Below, piece after piece: positions 26,501 through 34,787 of a DNA stretch of 64,000 bases. This stretch comes from Catellatospora sp. TT07R-123 (lineage in GTDB: Bacteria > Actinomycetota > Actinomycetes > Mycobacteriales > Micromonosporaceae), in NCBI RefSeq assembly GCF_018327705.1, contig NZ_BNEM01000001.1:868001-932000 (forward strand), written 5' to 3'. Position numbers and translations under genes: made by a program. Within the stretch, counting starts at the first letter, position 1; each line of letters opens with the position of its first letter. The notes beneath the pieces were generated by a model that did no database searches, was not told the DNA's origin, and saw only the letters and a program-made list of their open reading frames with translations.

Positions 26501-27016
26501 GCGGTGGAAGTCCGGGTCGCGCCAAGGCCGCGGCCCGGGTGGCGGCAGGGGCGCGGGTTCCGGATCGGCGGCCGGATCGTGCCAGCCCGCCAGGTGCCCG
26601 GCGAGGGCGTCCTGGGTGCCCGGGTCGGCGAGGTCGCCGCTGGCCGCGACGGACTGCGTCGACTGCTCGTACGTGGTGATGATCTTCGACGCGTGGGCGG
26701 TGCTGGGACGCACCTGCGGCGGGTCGTAGCCGCGGTGCTGCCACGGGTCCACGAGCGTGCCGGGGCCGAAGAACTGCTGCCACAGCTGCGAGTCGGCCGG
26801 GCTGACCCGCTGCGCGGTCACGGTCTGGACCTGGTCGCCCACGCGCAGGTGCACCGGGAGGTGCTGGTCGAGGTGCGCGGGCCAGTCCGCCAGGCCGTGC
26901 TCGGCCAGCGGCATGCTGCGATCTGCCCGCAACCGGGGCACCACCACGACCCGCAGGATCACATCGCCGGCGTCGGCCGGCCCGCCCGGCACGGCCACGA
27001 ACAGCAGCTCACTCAT
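23534..27016 (-). CDS. 1160-aa protein of unknown function
   Basis: 1160 aa, beginning 4 nt after the stop of the 1015-aa gene. No signal peptide, membrane helix, P-loop, HxxEH or other catalytic motif could be found by eye. Composition is Pro/Gly/Leu-rich with many beta-type stretches (PVRVVPHGVWFHEGRCYADV). The C-terminal part, with repeated short strands and TLPDLPGALRLYLKEV, resembles a beta-sandwich or scaffold protein rather than an enzyme. Codon use and GC match the neighbours, and the opposite strand is open for long stretches as expected in GC-rich genes. By position it probably forms a complex with the 1015-aa and PLD-like proteins. Structure prediction would be more informative than sequence here. 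Confidence 0.8.
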   Translation of the reverse strand: MSELLFVAVPGGPADAGDVILRVVVVPRLRADRSMPLAEHGLADWPAHLDQHLPVHLRVGDQVQTVTAQRVSPADSQLWQQFFGPGTLVDPWQHRGYDPPQVRPSTAHASKIITTYEQSTQSVAASGDLADPGTQDALAGHLAGWHDPAADPEPAPLPPPGPRPWRDPDFHRTVSLLREHPAVLRALGLILELRLPSAVLADTTSGTAALVRIGWEPPAGLPSLVAPWTRYEFDGRHFLPWSAGTVRNGMLDLAGATAATADSRSAWQVAAVDVDGGVGRLRDTARALLDRTPGAGAGTGEPPVSLPALRTAGLQLLRPGRLDDMAAHTGNGAKFAADGALAGAELTAAELMLGYRMDVLPKGATRWLSLCRREATYRINGTVVGAGPEEGHVKANAAVADPATGALHADEVVTRWDGWSLSVPRPALDGRGGRPRGTRKLPLPYDFDWTYQLPEGSLPALRFNHTYQLRVRVADLAGGGLGPDDRPVVDPCATDLVTYTRYEPIAAPAVALPPRQQALLDEWTSRPAPGPGHPLGPGGAADLLVIRSDRGLTAAQFAQAHPGYPANDSRLLLPPGVSFALAEQHGVLDGADEQTWQLASQAMASGLPDPASAGPTLHLRPGPGALTEPRTARPAWQGHWPQLQPHLLLLADGTGADGGLPALVPADGQVRVELAPAQEAYLEVSSHLRDDYLDHFAIKQWLPAGAEPAAIGGRHPLATPARVVRLVHAVRRPLRDPAGTITPLRTAEGQTDAVLQAQLDVDTASTLRLDIAAEWTEVTDDQPRTVTQPAVASVVLDRGPVAVPALRHDFGDTRHREVRYQLTAVSRFRQLFDAADDEEDFRARTTLPAVTVPSTARPVPPLVRSVLPAFRWEGTELPPGWQQLTRVRRGGRLRIELGRPWYTTGAGEALGVLLETGDDPPAGQAPPAPVRLTRLGRDPIWAGQYPVPVPPVDAFTAKTAPSEVRTLPGGPPVRVVPHGVWFHEGRCYADVEVTGAGSYSPFARLVVARYQHHSLPGLELSDPVTTEAVQLLPDRTVHVQRTATDVTVTLSGPGPAGPRLNRVDVLLEHRAGGAGGGDLTDLRQPPGDDQAWVRLPGSTAHGSLGEPLRVTLPDLPGALRLYLKEVEQIRPADDPLPAGLGGTDAELAERTVFVDVIALS

Positions 27017-27020
27017 GATG

Positions 27021-30000
27021 TCATCCCTGCTTGTCGGAGAGCGGCTGGTCAGACGGCTGCCTGCCAGGCGTCGACGGGCCCGGCAGCGGCGTGAAGGCCT
27101 GCCGGTAGGCCAGCCAGCCGGCCAGCGGATCGTCCGGTGACCGCGGCGGCGCCGGATCGTCCGGCGCGGCGAACCCCGGCTGCGGCGCCATGGCCGGTGC
27201 GTCCATCTCGGTCGCGGCGGCGCCGGCCAGCACCCACTCGCCGCTGTCGAGCTCCACGGTGTCGGAGTAGAACGTCAGGTCGATCTCCACGACCAGGGTC
27301 GCCCGGCCGACCATCCGGTTGGCCTCGATGTCGTAGCTGAGCGCGATCATCAGCTCCACGGCGACGCTGACCAGGCCCAGGATGTCGACGCTGCCGCCGA
27401 TGCGGATGAACCCGGTGAGGGTGACCGCCCCCTGCCCGTCCATCAGGTAGCGGACCCCGCCCAGCGCGTGCACCTCGGCGGAGGCGATCACGAAGTCGAC
27501 CGCGACGGCCGCCCCGAACTCCAGCGACGCCTCCAGCCGGCGCAGCCCCCGGTAGTCGATGAGCAGATCCAGGTAGCCGCCGCCGCCGAACATCAGCACG
27601 CTCAGGTTGAACGGGTTCTGCCGGCTGGCGAACCCGAGCGACACCGACACCGGGCGGGCGTCGAACGGCACGTCCACCCCGGCCCGGAACACGATGTTGC
27701 GCAGCACGAACGCGCCGACCTGCACGTCCGGGACGGCCAGCGCGTACCGCGCGGTGATCCCGCCGGGCGTCGCCTCGACACCCGGCGGGGCGTTCCCCAA
27801 CTGGACCCGTTCCTGCAGGTCCTTGAGCAGCTTGAGGTAGCCGAGGAACTCCGCCTCCAGCCGGTCGACGGCCAGGGTGGGGGCGTGCCCGGTCCGGGAG
27901 GTGAACGTCAGCGACCCGAACCGCAGCCGCAGCTGCGCCGCCGAACCGGGCGGCAGCACCAGCGCGAAATCCGAGATGACGCAGGTGGTGACGGTGTCGT
28001 CGGCGCTCTGCGTGACGGTGAGGTTCAACCGGCTGCGGTCGTCGGCCTCCAGCGGCCCGATGCTGACCAGCCGCACGTCCTGCCACTGCATCTGCACCCG
28101 CGGCGGCTGCCCGGGTCCGACGACCGACAGCAGCTGCGGCGGGGCGTCCAGCTGCGCGATCAGCGTACGCAGGTCGAAGCCGAGCACCGTCGCGCCGTCG
28201 CTGAACAGCTTCGCCGGATCGAGGTGCCCGCTGGGCAGCAGCTCGGCCAGCCCGGCCCCGCTGACCGGCCCCAGCGTGCGCGACAGGACGTCGGCGCGGA
28301 ACACCGGCGAGGCAAGGCCGCCGCAGCGATCGCTGGCCTGGCTGAAGTCGACGAGGATCGGCTCGGCCAATGCCAGCAGCACGTCGGCGGCCTCCCCCGC
28401 GCCGCGGTAGGCGTCGCTGTACCGGACGGCCACCGCGTCCCGCAGGCCGAGCAGCGAACGCAGCGCCGGCAATGTCACCAGCAGCTCGTCGAGCTGCGGA
28501 CGGAACGACATCCGGGTCCCGTCGTGGTACGGCGCCGCCGAGACGGTGAACCCGTGCACCTCGTGCACGTCACCGGGATGCGGCTGCGCGGCGCGGACCA
28601 GGTCGACGGCCACGCCCGGTGTCTGCGCGCGGCCCTGGCCGGCATACGCGGCGGCGACCGCCGGTGCCACGGTCGGATCGTCCAGCAGCGCCGTGCCGTC
28701 GGTGGCGGCCAGCGCGCCGGCATAGCCGGGGACGAACTCGGCGCTGACGAACAGCAGCGGCATCGCGACCGTCACGTCGCCGGCCCGTCCCCGCAGCCGC
28801 AGCGGGAACCGCACCTTCTCGCCGTGCCTGGTCGGCCAGAAGCACAGCGGCAGCCGCTCGGCGGCGAAGGATCCGATGTACTCGATCTCGGCGGCCAGGT
28901 CGAGGTAGTGCTGCACCTCGGGCACGCTGCGCGCGATCTCCTCCAGACTCGCCGGCACGTAGTCGTGCGACACCTGGTCGATCCACGCCTGCATGCCGGC
29001 GACCTCGTCGCGCAGGCGCTGCAGCTCGGCGGCCAGCCCGGGAGCCGGCCGGGGATGCGTCTGCCACTCCGGTTCGTCCAGGTCGGCGTACGTCTGCTCG
29101 GCGATCTCCACCGCGTCGAACGGGAAGCCCCGCTTCAGCTGCGCGTCTTCGGGCTCGCCGAGCCACTGCTCGGTGACCACCATCGTCCGCTGCTTCTTCA
29201 GCACGGCCGTGTCGGCGTCGGAGTCGACGCCGAACTGCCGCTCGGTGAGCTCGATCCATTCGCAGCGGTGCCCGTACGGGTAGAGCATCCCGCGCATCAG
29301 GACCCGCACCCGCATGTCGCGGCCCAGGGTCGCGTCATGCTCCCAGCTCAGCGACGGCCACTCCCCCCGGGCGCGCAGGGAACCGCCCAGCGACGTCAGC
29401 TCCAGGCGGTCGGCGTGCGCCGGCACGCGGCGGGCCTGATCCGCGATGCTGACGCGGGTGTATCGCGACAGCGCCGGCACCACCCCCTCCGGGTCGGCGA
29501 GGTCGGCGGTCCCGCCGTCGATCGACCGCAGCCCGATCCGGGCGTCGGCATCGGTGGCGCCGCCGCCCAGCAGCCGGCTGCGCCACAGCCCGACGGTGCT
29601 GCCCGGCGAGTTCGCCGGCTCCACGAGGTGCTCGCTGGTCAGCGGTCCCGACTCGGCCGGAGCCTCGGGCGACCAGATCAGCCGCCACGGCAGCTCGATC
29701 GCGCTGCCGTCGGCCAGGACGCGGGCGGTGCGCAGGGCGTCGAGCACCCCCGCCACGGTCAGCCGCAGCAGCGCGCCCGCCTCCAGCGTGAACGCCATCC
29801 GGCTCGGTCCGGCCGGGTACGCCGTCCACACGGGAACGGAGGAGTCCTCGTCCAGGCTGCCGAGCCCGACCTGGCCGAGGACCGGCGCGTCACCCGTCTC
29901 CTCACCGAGATGCTGCGGCGGGAAAGTGATCTCGACGGTGTTGTGCTCGGTCGCCCGCAGGGTGGCCGGGTCGTCCCCGGTGGACGCGGCGACGAGGTCG

Positions 30001-30068
30001 AAGCCGGTGCAGCGCAGCCCGAGCACGACGAGGTCGTCCCGGCGGACCATCAGGTAGTCGCTGGTCAT
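27021..30068 (-). CDS. 1015-aa protein of unknown function with a beta-rich C-terminal domain
   Basis: 1015 aa from the ATG at 30068, with GGGAG 8 nt upstream. The N-terminal part (about 1-350) has no recognised fold, and a coiled-coil-like stretch occurs near 355-400 (AAELQRLRDEVAGMQAWI). The C-terminal third (about 700-960) alternates hydrophobic strands with Gly turns (FGGGGYLDLLIDYRGL, GFIRIGGSVDILGLVSVAVE), as in large beta-barrel or beta-solenoid lipid-contacting proteins. No signal peptide. A Pro-rich tail ends the protein. The start is preceded by a 9-bp hairpin (30081-30101) close to the ribosome site. First of five genes behind the CHAT protease, 89 nt downstream of its stop. Function unknown. 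Confidence 0.8.
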   Translation of the reverse strand: MTSDYLMVRRDDLVVLGLRCTGFDLVAASTGDDPATLRATEHNTVEITFPPQHLGEETGDAPVLGQVGLGSLDEDSSVPVWTAYPAGPSRMAFTLEAGALLRLTVAGVLDALRTARVLADGSAIELPWRLIWSPEAPAESGPLTSEHLVEPANSPGSTVGLWRSRLLGGGATDADARIGLRSIDGGTADLADPEGVVPALSRYTRVSIADQARRVPAHADRLELTSLGGSLRARGEWPSLSWEHDATLGRDMRVRVLMRGMLYPYGHRCEWIELTERQFGVDSDADTAVLKKQRTMVVTEQWLGEPEDAQLKRGFPFDAVEIAEQTYADLDEPEWQTHPRPAPGLAAELQRLRDEVAGMQAWIDQVSHDYVPASLEEIARSVPEVQHYLDLAAEIEYIGSFAAERLPLCFWPTRHGEKVRFPLRLRGRAGDVTVAMPLLFVSAEFVPGYAGALAATDGTALLDDPTVAPAVAAAYAGQGRAQTPGVAVDLVRAAQPHPGDVHEVHGFTVSAAPYHDGTRMSFRPQLDELLVTLPALRSLLGLRDAVAVRYSDAYRGAGEAADVLLALAEPILVDFSQASDRCGGLASPVFRADVLSRTLGPVSGAGLAELLPSGHLDPAKLFSDGATVLGFDLRTLIAQLDAPPQLLSVVGPGQPPRVQMQWQDVRLVSIGPLEADDRSRLNLTVTQSADDTVTTCVISDFALVLPPGSAAQLRLRFGSLTFTSRTGHAPTLAVDRLEAEFLGYLKLLKDLQERVQLGNAPPGVEATPGGITARYALAVPDVQVGAFVLRNIVFRAGVDVPFDARPVSVSLGFASRQNPFNLSVLMFGGGGYLDLLIDYRGLRRLEASLEFGAAVAVDFVIASAEVHALGGVRYLMDGQGAVTLTGFIRIGGSVDILGLVSVAVELMIALSYDIEANRMVGRATLVVEIDLTFYSDTVELDSGEWVLAGAAATEMDAPAMAPQPGFAAPDDPAPPRSPDDPLAGWLAYRQAFTPLPGPSTPGRQPSDQPLSDKQG

Positions 30069-30080
30069 GTGGCATGCTCC

Positions 30081-30101
30081 CGGCCCGTGAGGCACGGGCC
30101 G
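30081..30101 (-). promoter_or_regulatory. Hairpin next to the ribosome site of the 1015-aa gene
   Basis: Perfect 9-bp arms CGGCCCGTG and CACGGGCCG around a 3-nt loop, ending about 12 nt before the ATG at 30068 and touching the GGGAG ribosome site. It could partly terminate CHAT transcription or limit translation of the large downstream proteins. Confidence 0.5.
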
Positions 30102-30157
30102 CGGTGACCCGTCGGCTATTCAGATCCGGGTCGGCCGATCCTGATACATCCGCCGGT

Positions 30158-32812
30158 TCAGCCGGCGCCCAGCGCGACGAACGAGCAGCCGGTCGCGTAG
30201 CCCACCGGGTCACCGGAGCAGGCCAGCCGGGCGTGGGCCAGCGCGCCGGCCGTGCTGGCGCCCGCGGCCAGCTGCTCGTGCAGGGCCGCCATCAGCTCGG
30301 CGGTCGCCTGGTCGTTGACCGCCACCGGGCTGGCGACCAGCGCGGCGGTGCCCAGCGGCAGCAGCGCGGTGGCCAACCCGAGCAGCTCGTCCGCGCCGAC
30401 CGCGGTCAGCGCCGCCGAGTCGCAGCTGGGCAGCACCAGCCGGTACGGGGCCCGGCGCAGCTGCTGCACGTCGTGGACGGTCAGCGGCCCGTCGTCGAGC
30501 ACCAGGGCGGAGAACAGCGGATTGTCGCCGCGGAACACCCCGTGCGCGGCGATGTGGGCCAGGCTGCTGCCCTCCAGCGCGGCCAGCACGTTGGCGATCG
30601 TGGCGGTGCCGTCGCCCAGCACGGTCGCGCCCGGGTACCGGGTGCGCAGCCACGCCAGCTCGGCCGCCGCGTACGGCAGCCGCGGCCCCCGCACCAGGGT
30701 GACTTTCGGCTGCGCCGGGGGGCTCAGCTGCTCGGCGCGCAGCCAGGCCCCGGCCGAGGGCGCCACGGTGAACGGCCGCTCGTGCAGCACCGGCAGCAGC
30801 GACCACGGGATGGCGTGCAGATCCGCCGGGGGCACGATGACCACCTCGCCGTGCAGGTGCCGCAGCACCGGCGCCAGCAGCAGCCGCTGCAGCCGCTCGG
30901 CGGTCTGCGCCAGCACCGCCGCCGAGCGCGGGTCCGTTCCGGCGGCGGAACCGAACGCGAGCCGCCGCAGCGCCGTACGGGCGAACTGCCCTTCGGTGAC
31001 GACCTCGCGCAGCCGTCCGGCCTGGAACCGCCGCACCCTGCCGTCGCCGCACAGCAGCACGTGCAACCGGCCGTCGACCTCGACGATGTCGACCAGCTGG
31101 CGGCCGGGCACACCGGCCAGCGTGTCCAGCAGCTGCGCCACCCGCAACCCGCCGGGCGGGGCGGTGGCGGCGGCCGCACCGGGAGTGCGCCGCACGCGTT
31201 CGCTGATGCGCTGTTCGAGCCGGTGCTGCCGCCGGCGCGCCGGGGCGTCGGCCGGGTCGTCGCCGATCCGCCGCGCGACGGCGCGCAGTGCGGCGAGGTC
31301 CGCCCGCAGCTGCCGGTCTCGCGGCGGACGCGCCGGTGCGGTCGCGAGCGTCACCGAGCGCCATCGCTCGCTCCACACGAGCAGGTCCCGGGCGCGGCCG
31401 CGAGCCCGCCCGCCCGCGCCCGCGGGGTCGCCGTCCGGGCCGAGGCAGCTGCGCTGGGCGAGGGCGGCCAGGTCGCGGCCCCGGGCGGTCACCTGCACCC
31501 GCAGCTCGGTCGCGCCGAGCGTGAGCCGGTGTGCGTCCAGCGTGTCCAGGCCGCGCCGGCAGGCGTACCGCACGCCGCGCACGTCACCGGCGGCCTGCGC
31601 CTGGAGGGCGCGGGCCAGCCAGCCGACCGCCCGCGCCAGCGGCGATCCGGCCCGGCGGGCCAGCGCGGCCGCGGCGAGCTGCCGTTCGGCGTCGCGCGGG
31701 CGGCCGGCCCGCAGCGCGAGCTGGCCGGCCAGTAGGTGCGCCTGGGCCGCCTGCACCGACCGGTCGGCGTCCAGCTGCCGCGCCAGGGCCGCGGCCCGGA
31801 CGTACAGCCGCCCGGCCGGCAGCACCGCGGCGCCGGTCTCGGCTTGCAGCAGCAGCAGCCGGGCGTGCTGCTGCCACCACCGCCGGTGCTGGCGTCCGAA
31901 CAGCTGGACGGCCGCGGCGGCCCGCTCGGCGGCGAGCACCTGGTCGTCGGCGGCCAGGGCGGCCTGCGCGGCGATCAGCAGCAGCTCGGGGCGCCGCGTC
32001 TGCTGGCCCCGGCGGCGGTCGAGCTCGCGCAGCCCCCGGTCGGCCTCCCGTAGGGCGTCGGCCGGCAGCCCTGCGGCCAGCAGCGTGGCGCACCGGTCCA
32101 GCACCATGCTGGGCATCGGCGTGCCGAGCAGGCGGAACCGGCGGTCCGCGGCGGCCAGGTGCGACAGCGCGGCCGGCAGGTCACCCTGCAGCAGGGCCGT
32201 CGTGGCCCGGTTCTGCCGCGCCATCGCGGAATCGTGGGCGTGGTCCAGCGTCGCGAACAGCTGCTCGGCGGCGGCGAACTCGGTGTCGGCGCGCCGGGGG
32301 TCGCCCGCCGACGCGTGCAGCAGGCCGCGCAGCGTCAGCGCCCGCGCCGTCCACAGCTGGTCCCCGGCCCGCCGCAGCGCGGGCAGGGCCTGCCGTACGT
32401 CGGCCAGCGCCTCCCGGTGGCGGCCGAGGATGCGCAGTGCGCCCGCGCGGCGGAACAGCACCCGGGCGGCCGTCGGTCCGGTGGCGAGGGCGACCGCCCG
32501 GTTGAGCGCCCGGACCCCGGCGGCGCTGCGTCCGGCCTGGATCAGGGCGATGCCCAGGGTCGCCAGCACATCAGCCTCACGGTCGGGTGAACCGGACCGC
32601 GCCGCGAGCCGGCGGGCCCGGGTCAGCTGGTCGACCGCTGCGGTGATGTCACCGAAGTCGCGCCAGACGATGCCGATGGCCTGCCGGGCGATCGACGCGT
32701 CGTACGGCGTGGGCCGGGCCGCCAGCAGCGCCTGCGCACCGGCGACGGCCTGCCGGGGCCGGTCGAAGACCATCGACAGCAGCTGCGCCGAATCCGGGAT
32801 GCCGCGTGTCAC
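30158..32812 (-). CDS. TPR-CHAT caspase-like protease
   Basis: 884 aa. Tetratricopeptide-type helices fill about 20-440 (ADVLATLGIALIQAGRSAAG, RHREALADVRQAL), followed by a charged linker. The C-terminal CHAT domain (about 590-884) keeps both catalytic residues: His757 in IAAHGVF and Cys797 in LVLPSCDSA. CHAT proteins belong to the caspase/separase clan and usually cut a specific partner when their repeat region senses a signal. The start is taken as GTG 32812, because a -10-like TACCAT sits 6 nt before it and no ribosome site is present (leaderless). An in-frame ATG at 32773 is the alternative. Divergent by 73 nt from the subtilase/sigma-factor operon and followed by five large genes on its own strand. 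The substrate may be encoded next door. Confidence 0.92.
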   Translation of the reverse strand: MTRGIPDSAQLLSMVFDRPRQAVAGAQALLAARPTPYDASIARQAIGIVWRDFGDITAAVDQLTRARRLAARSGSPDREADVLATLGIALIQAGRSAAGVRALNRAVALATGPTAARVLFRRAGALRILGRHREALADVRQALPALRRAGDQLWTARALTLRGLLHASAGDPRRADTEFAAAEQLFATLDHAHDSAMARQNRATTALLQGDLPAALSHLAAADRRFRLLGTPMPSMVLDRCATLLAAGLPADALREADRGLRELDRRRGQQTRRPELLLIAAQAALAADDQVLAAERAAAAVQLFGRQHRRWWQQHARLLLLQAETGAAVLPAGRLYVRAAALARQLDADRSVQAAQAHLLAGQLALRAGRPRDAERQLAAAALARRAGSPLARAVGWLARALQAQAAGDVRGVRYACRRGLDTLDAHRLTLGATELRVQVTARGRDLAALAQRSCLGPDGDPAGAGGRARGRARDLLVWSERWRSVTLATAPARPPRDRQLRADLAALRAVARRIGDDPADAPARRRQHRLEQRISERVRRTPGAAAATAPPGGLRVAQLLDTLAGVPGRQLVDIVEVDGRLHVLLCGDGRVRRFQAGRLREVVTEGQFARTALRRLAFGSAAGTDPRSAAVLAQTAERLQRLLLAPVLRHLHGEVVIVPPADLHAIPWSLLPVLHERPFTVAPSAGAWLRAEQLSPPAQPKVTLVRGPRLPYAAAELAWLRTRYPGATVLGDGTATIANVLAALEGSSLAHIAAHGVFRGDNPLFSALVLDDGPLTVHDVQQLRRAPYRLVLPSCDSAALTAVGADELLGLATALLPLGTAALVASPVAVNDQATAELMAALHEQLAAGASTAGALAHARLACSGDPVGYATGCSFVALGAG

Positions 32813-32885
32813 CAAGGAATGGTAGATGTAAGTGCCGCATTCTGATGACGGACGATGCGGCCGCCTGGGGGAAGGAACTTCGCGC
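32813..32885. promoter_or_regulatory. Shared divergent promoter region, CHAT protease / subtilase-sigma operon
   Basis: 73 nt serve both directions. Leftward, TACCAT (32819-32824, minus strand) lies 6 nt from the GTG start of the CHAT gene, giving a leaderless message. Rightward, GAAGGA is the ribosome site of the subtilase gene; I could not pick a convincing promoter for that side. The sigma factor encoded downstream may recognise this region. Confidence 0.55.
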
Positions 32886-34196
32886 ATGCCTGGTCTGGTG
32901 GCCGAGGAGTCGTACGACCGTTTCTGGCAGCAGTTCGACGTCGTCCGGGCGGCGCTGGCGCAGGAGCGCGACGGCGCCCCGGCGATCGCGATCGAGGCCG
33001 CCACGGACAACGGCGTGCCGCTGTTCGTCTACGAGAAGAGCCGGCTGCTGTTCGAGGACGTCACCGACAGCGTCGACTACATGCGCGGCCGCTTCGGCGC
33101 GGACCGCATCACCGAGGCCGGGCCGGGCGTGCACCTGGCCGACCTCGGCGGCGGCGACGCGCTGGGCGTGCTGCGCGACCTCGAAGCCGAACGGGGCGGC
33201 GGCTGGGCCACGCCGCACCACATCCTGTCCATCACCGGGGATGTGAACCTATGCCCGGCCGACGAGCCGACGCTCCCGCTGCCCGGCGGACCGATGTTCT
33301 ATCCGACGACCGTCGACCACCACGCCGGCGACGGCGTCCGCATCGAGATCATCGACACGGGGCTGGCGCAGGGCTGGGAGAGGTTCACCTGGCTGGCCGG
33401 GATCACCGGGGACGACCGGCTGACTCCCCCGCCCGGGGAGGTCCCGATGTACTACGGGCACGGCACCTTCGTCGCCGGGGTGCTGCGCCGGGTGGCGCCG
33501 ATGGCCGCCGTGCACGTCGCCAACAATCTGCGCCGCGCCGGGGCGCTGCACGAGGTGAACCTGGTCGAGGCGCTGTCGCGCATCATGTCCTACGACGACG
33601 ACCAGCTGCCGCACATCATCAGCCTGTCCGCGGGCGGTTCGACGCGGGACGACCTGCCGCTGCTGTCGATCCACCGCCAGCTGTCGAACCTGCAGAGCCG
33701 AGGGGTGCTGCTGGTGGCCGCCGCCGGCAACGACGGCAACGACCGCGGGTTCTGGCCGGCCGCCTTCGAGGGGGTGCTGTCGGTCGGCGCGCTGCGCGAG
33801 GACCTGACCGGGCGGGCGTGCTTCAGCAACCACGGCAGCTGGGTCGACTGCTACGCCCCCGGCGAGCGGCTGGTCAACGCCTTCCCCGACGGCGCCTACC
33901 GCTACTACCACGAGGGGCGGGAGACCTGCCGCTACCGCCGCCGCAGCGACCCGGCCTGGTATGCGGGCTGCACCTGCGTCACCGCCCCGAACGCCGGGAC
34001 GACCGTGCAGCTGCGCGGCCGCGCCCGCTGGAGCGGGACCTCGTTCGCGACCCCGATCGTCGCCGGCCTGGTCGCCGCCCGGATGTCGGCCAGCGGCGAC
34101 AGCTCCCGCGACGCCGCCGACTGGCTGCTGGCCAACCCGGCCGGATGGCATCCCGAGCTCGGCCCGGTGCTGCTGCCCGGCCAGGCGATCCGCTGA
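32886..34196 (+). CDS. Cytoplasmic subtilisin-like (S8) serine peptidase
   Basis: 436 aa. The catalytic triad is intact: Asp157 in EIIDTG, His192 in GHGTFVAGV, Ser386 in SGTSFATP, with oxyanion Asn282 in AAGNDG. An N-terminal domain of about 140 residues precedes the catalytic core. There is no signal peptide and no obvious propeptide, so it should act in the cytoplasm. GAAGGA lies 9 nt before the ATG at 32886. The sigma-factor ATG follows its stop codon directly (TGAATG), so the two are coupled. With the CHAT protease it makes two intracellular proteases beside one sigma factor. It may release or destroy a regulator, or act as an effector. Confidence 0.93.
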   Translation: MPGLVAEESYDRFWQQFDVVRAALAQERDGAPAIAIEAATDNGVPLFVYEKSRLLFEDVTDSVDYMRGRFGADRITEAGPGVHLADLGGGDALGVLRDLEAERGGGWATPHHILSITGDVNLCPADEPTLPLPGGPMFYPTTVDHHAGDGVRIEIIDTGLAQGWERFTWLAGITGDDRLTPPPGEVPMYYGHGTFVAGVLRRVAPMAAVHVANNLRRAGALHEVNLVEALSRIMSYDDDQLPHIISLSAGGSTRDDLPLLSIHRQLSNLQSRGVLLVAAAGNDGNDRGFWPAAFEGVLSVGALREDLTGRACFSNHGSWVDCYAPGERLVNAFPDGAYRYYHEGRETCRYRRRSDPAWYAGCTCVTAPNAGTTVQLRGRARWSGTSFATPIVAGLVAARMSASGDSSRDAADWLLANPAGWHPELGPVLLPGQAIR

Positions 34197-34787
34197 ATGG
34201 ACGCGACCGACGACCCCAGCGCGCTGGTGGCGGCCGCCGCGGGCGGTGACGAGGCCGCCTGGCAGCAGCTGGTGGCCCGGTTCAGCGGCCTGGTCTGGTC
34301 GGTGGCCCGCGGCCTGGGGCTGCGTCCCGCCGACGCCGAGGACGTCTACCAGACCACCTGGTACCGGCTGGCCGAACACGTCGGCCGGCTCAAGGAGCCG
34401 TCGCGGGTGGGCTCCTGGCTGGCCGTCACCGCCCGCAACGAGGCGTTCAAGGTGCTGCGCGCCGGCACCCGGCTCACCCTGACCGACGAGCCGTCGCCGC
34501 AGGTCGACGAGCACTCACCGGAGACGGCCGTCATCGAGGACGAGGACGCGGCGGCGCACCGGTCCCGGCTCCAGCACCTGTGGTCGGCTTTCGAGCAGCT
34601 GCCGGCCCGCTGCCAGCCCCTGCTGCGCGCCCTGATGGCCACGCCGCCGCCCAGCTACACCGACGTCGCGGCCGCGTTCGCCATCCCGGTCGGCAGCATC
34701 GGCCCCACCCGCGCGCGGTGCCTGCGCCATCTTCGTGCCCTGTTGGCCGATCGAGGTATCAGCGACCACGACGGAGCATCATCATGA
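34197..34787 (+). CDS. ECF-type RNA polymerase sigma factor
   Basis: 196 aa. Sigma region 2 covers about 18-85 (AWQQLVARFSGLVWSVARGLGLRPADAEDVYQTTWYRL, with RVGSWLAVTARNEAF), joined by an acidic linker to region 4 (about 125-185; LPARCQPLLRALM and SYTDVAAAFAIPVGSIGPTRARCLRHLRALL). No region 1 or 3, as expected for ECF factors. No zinc-binding anti-sigma gene follows. Instead its stop overlaps a 160-aa gene (ATGA), which may take that role. Coupled to the subtilase upstream. Target promoters probably include the divergent CHAT side. Confidence 0.92.
   Translation: MDATDDPSALVAAAAGGDEAAWQQLVARFSGLVWSVARGLGLRPADAEDVYQTTWYRLAEHVGRLKEPSRVGSWLAVTARNEAFKVLRAGTRLTLTDEPSPQVDEHSPETAVIEDEDAAAHRSRLQHLWSAFEQLPARCQPLLRALMATPPPSYTDVAAAFAIPVGSIGPTRARCLRHLRALLADRGISDHDGASS

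Noticed and set aside
30069..30157. Small gene in the 89-nt gap after the CHAT gene
   Set aside because: No start codon with a ribosome site and no coding-like frame; the gap holds only a hairpin.
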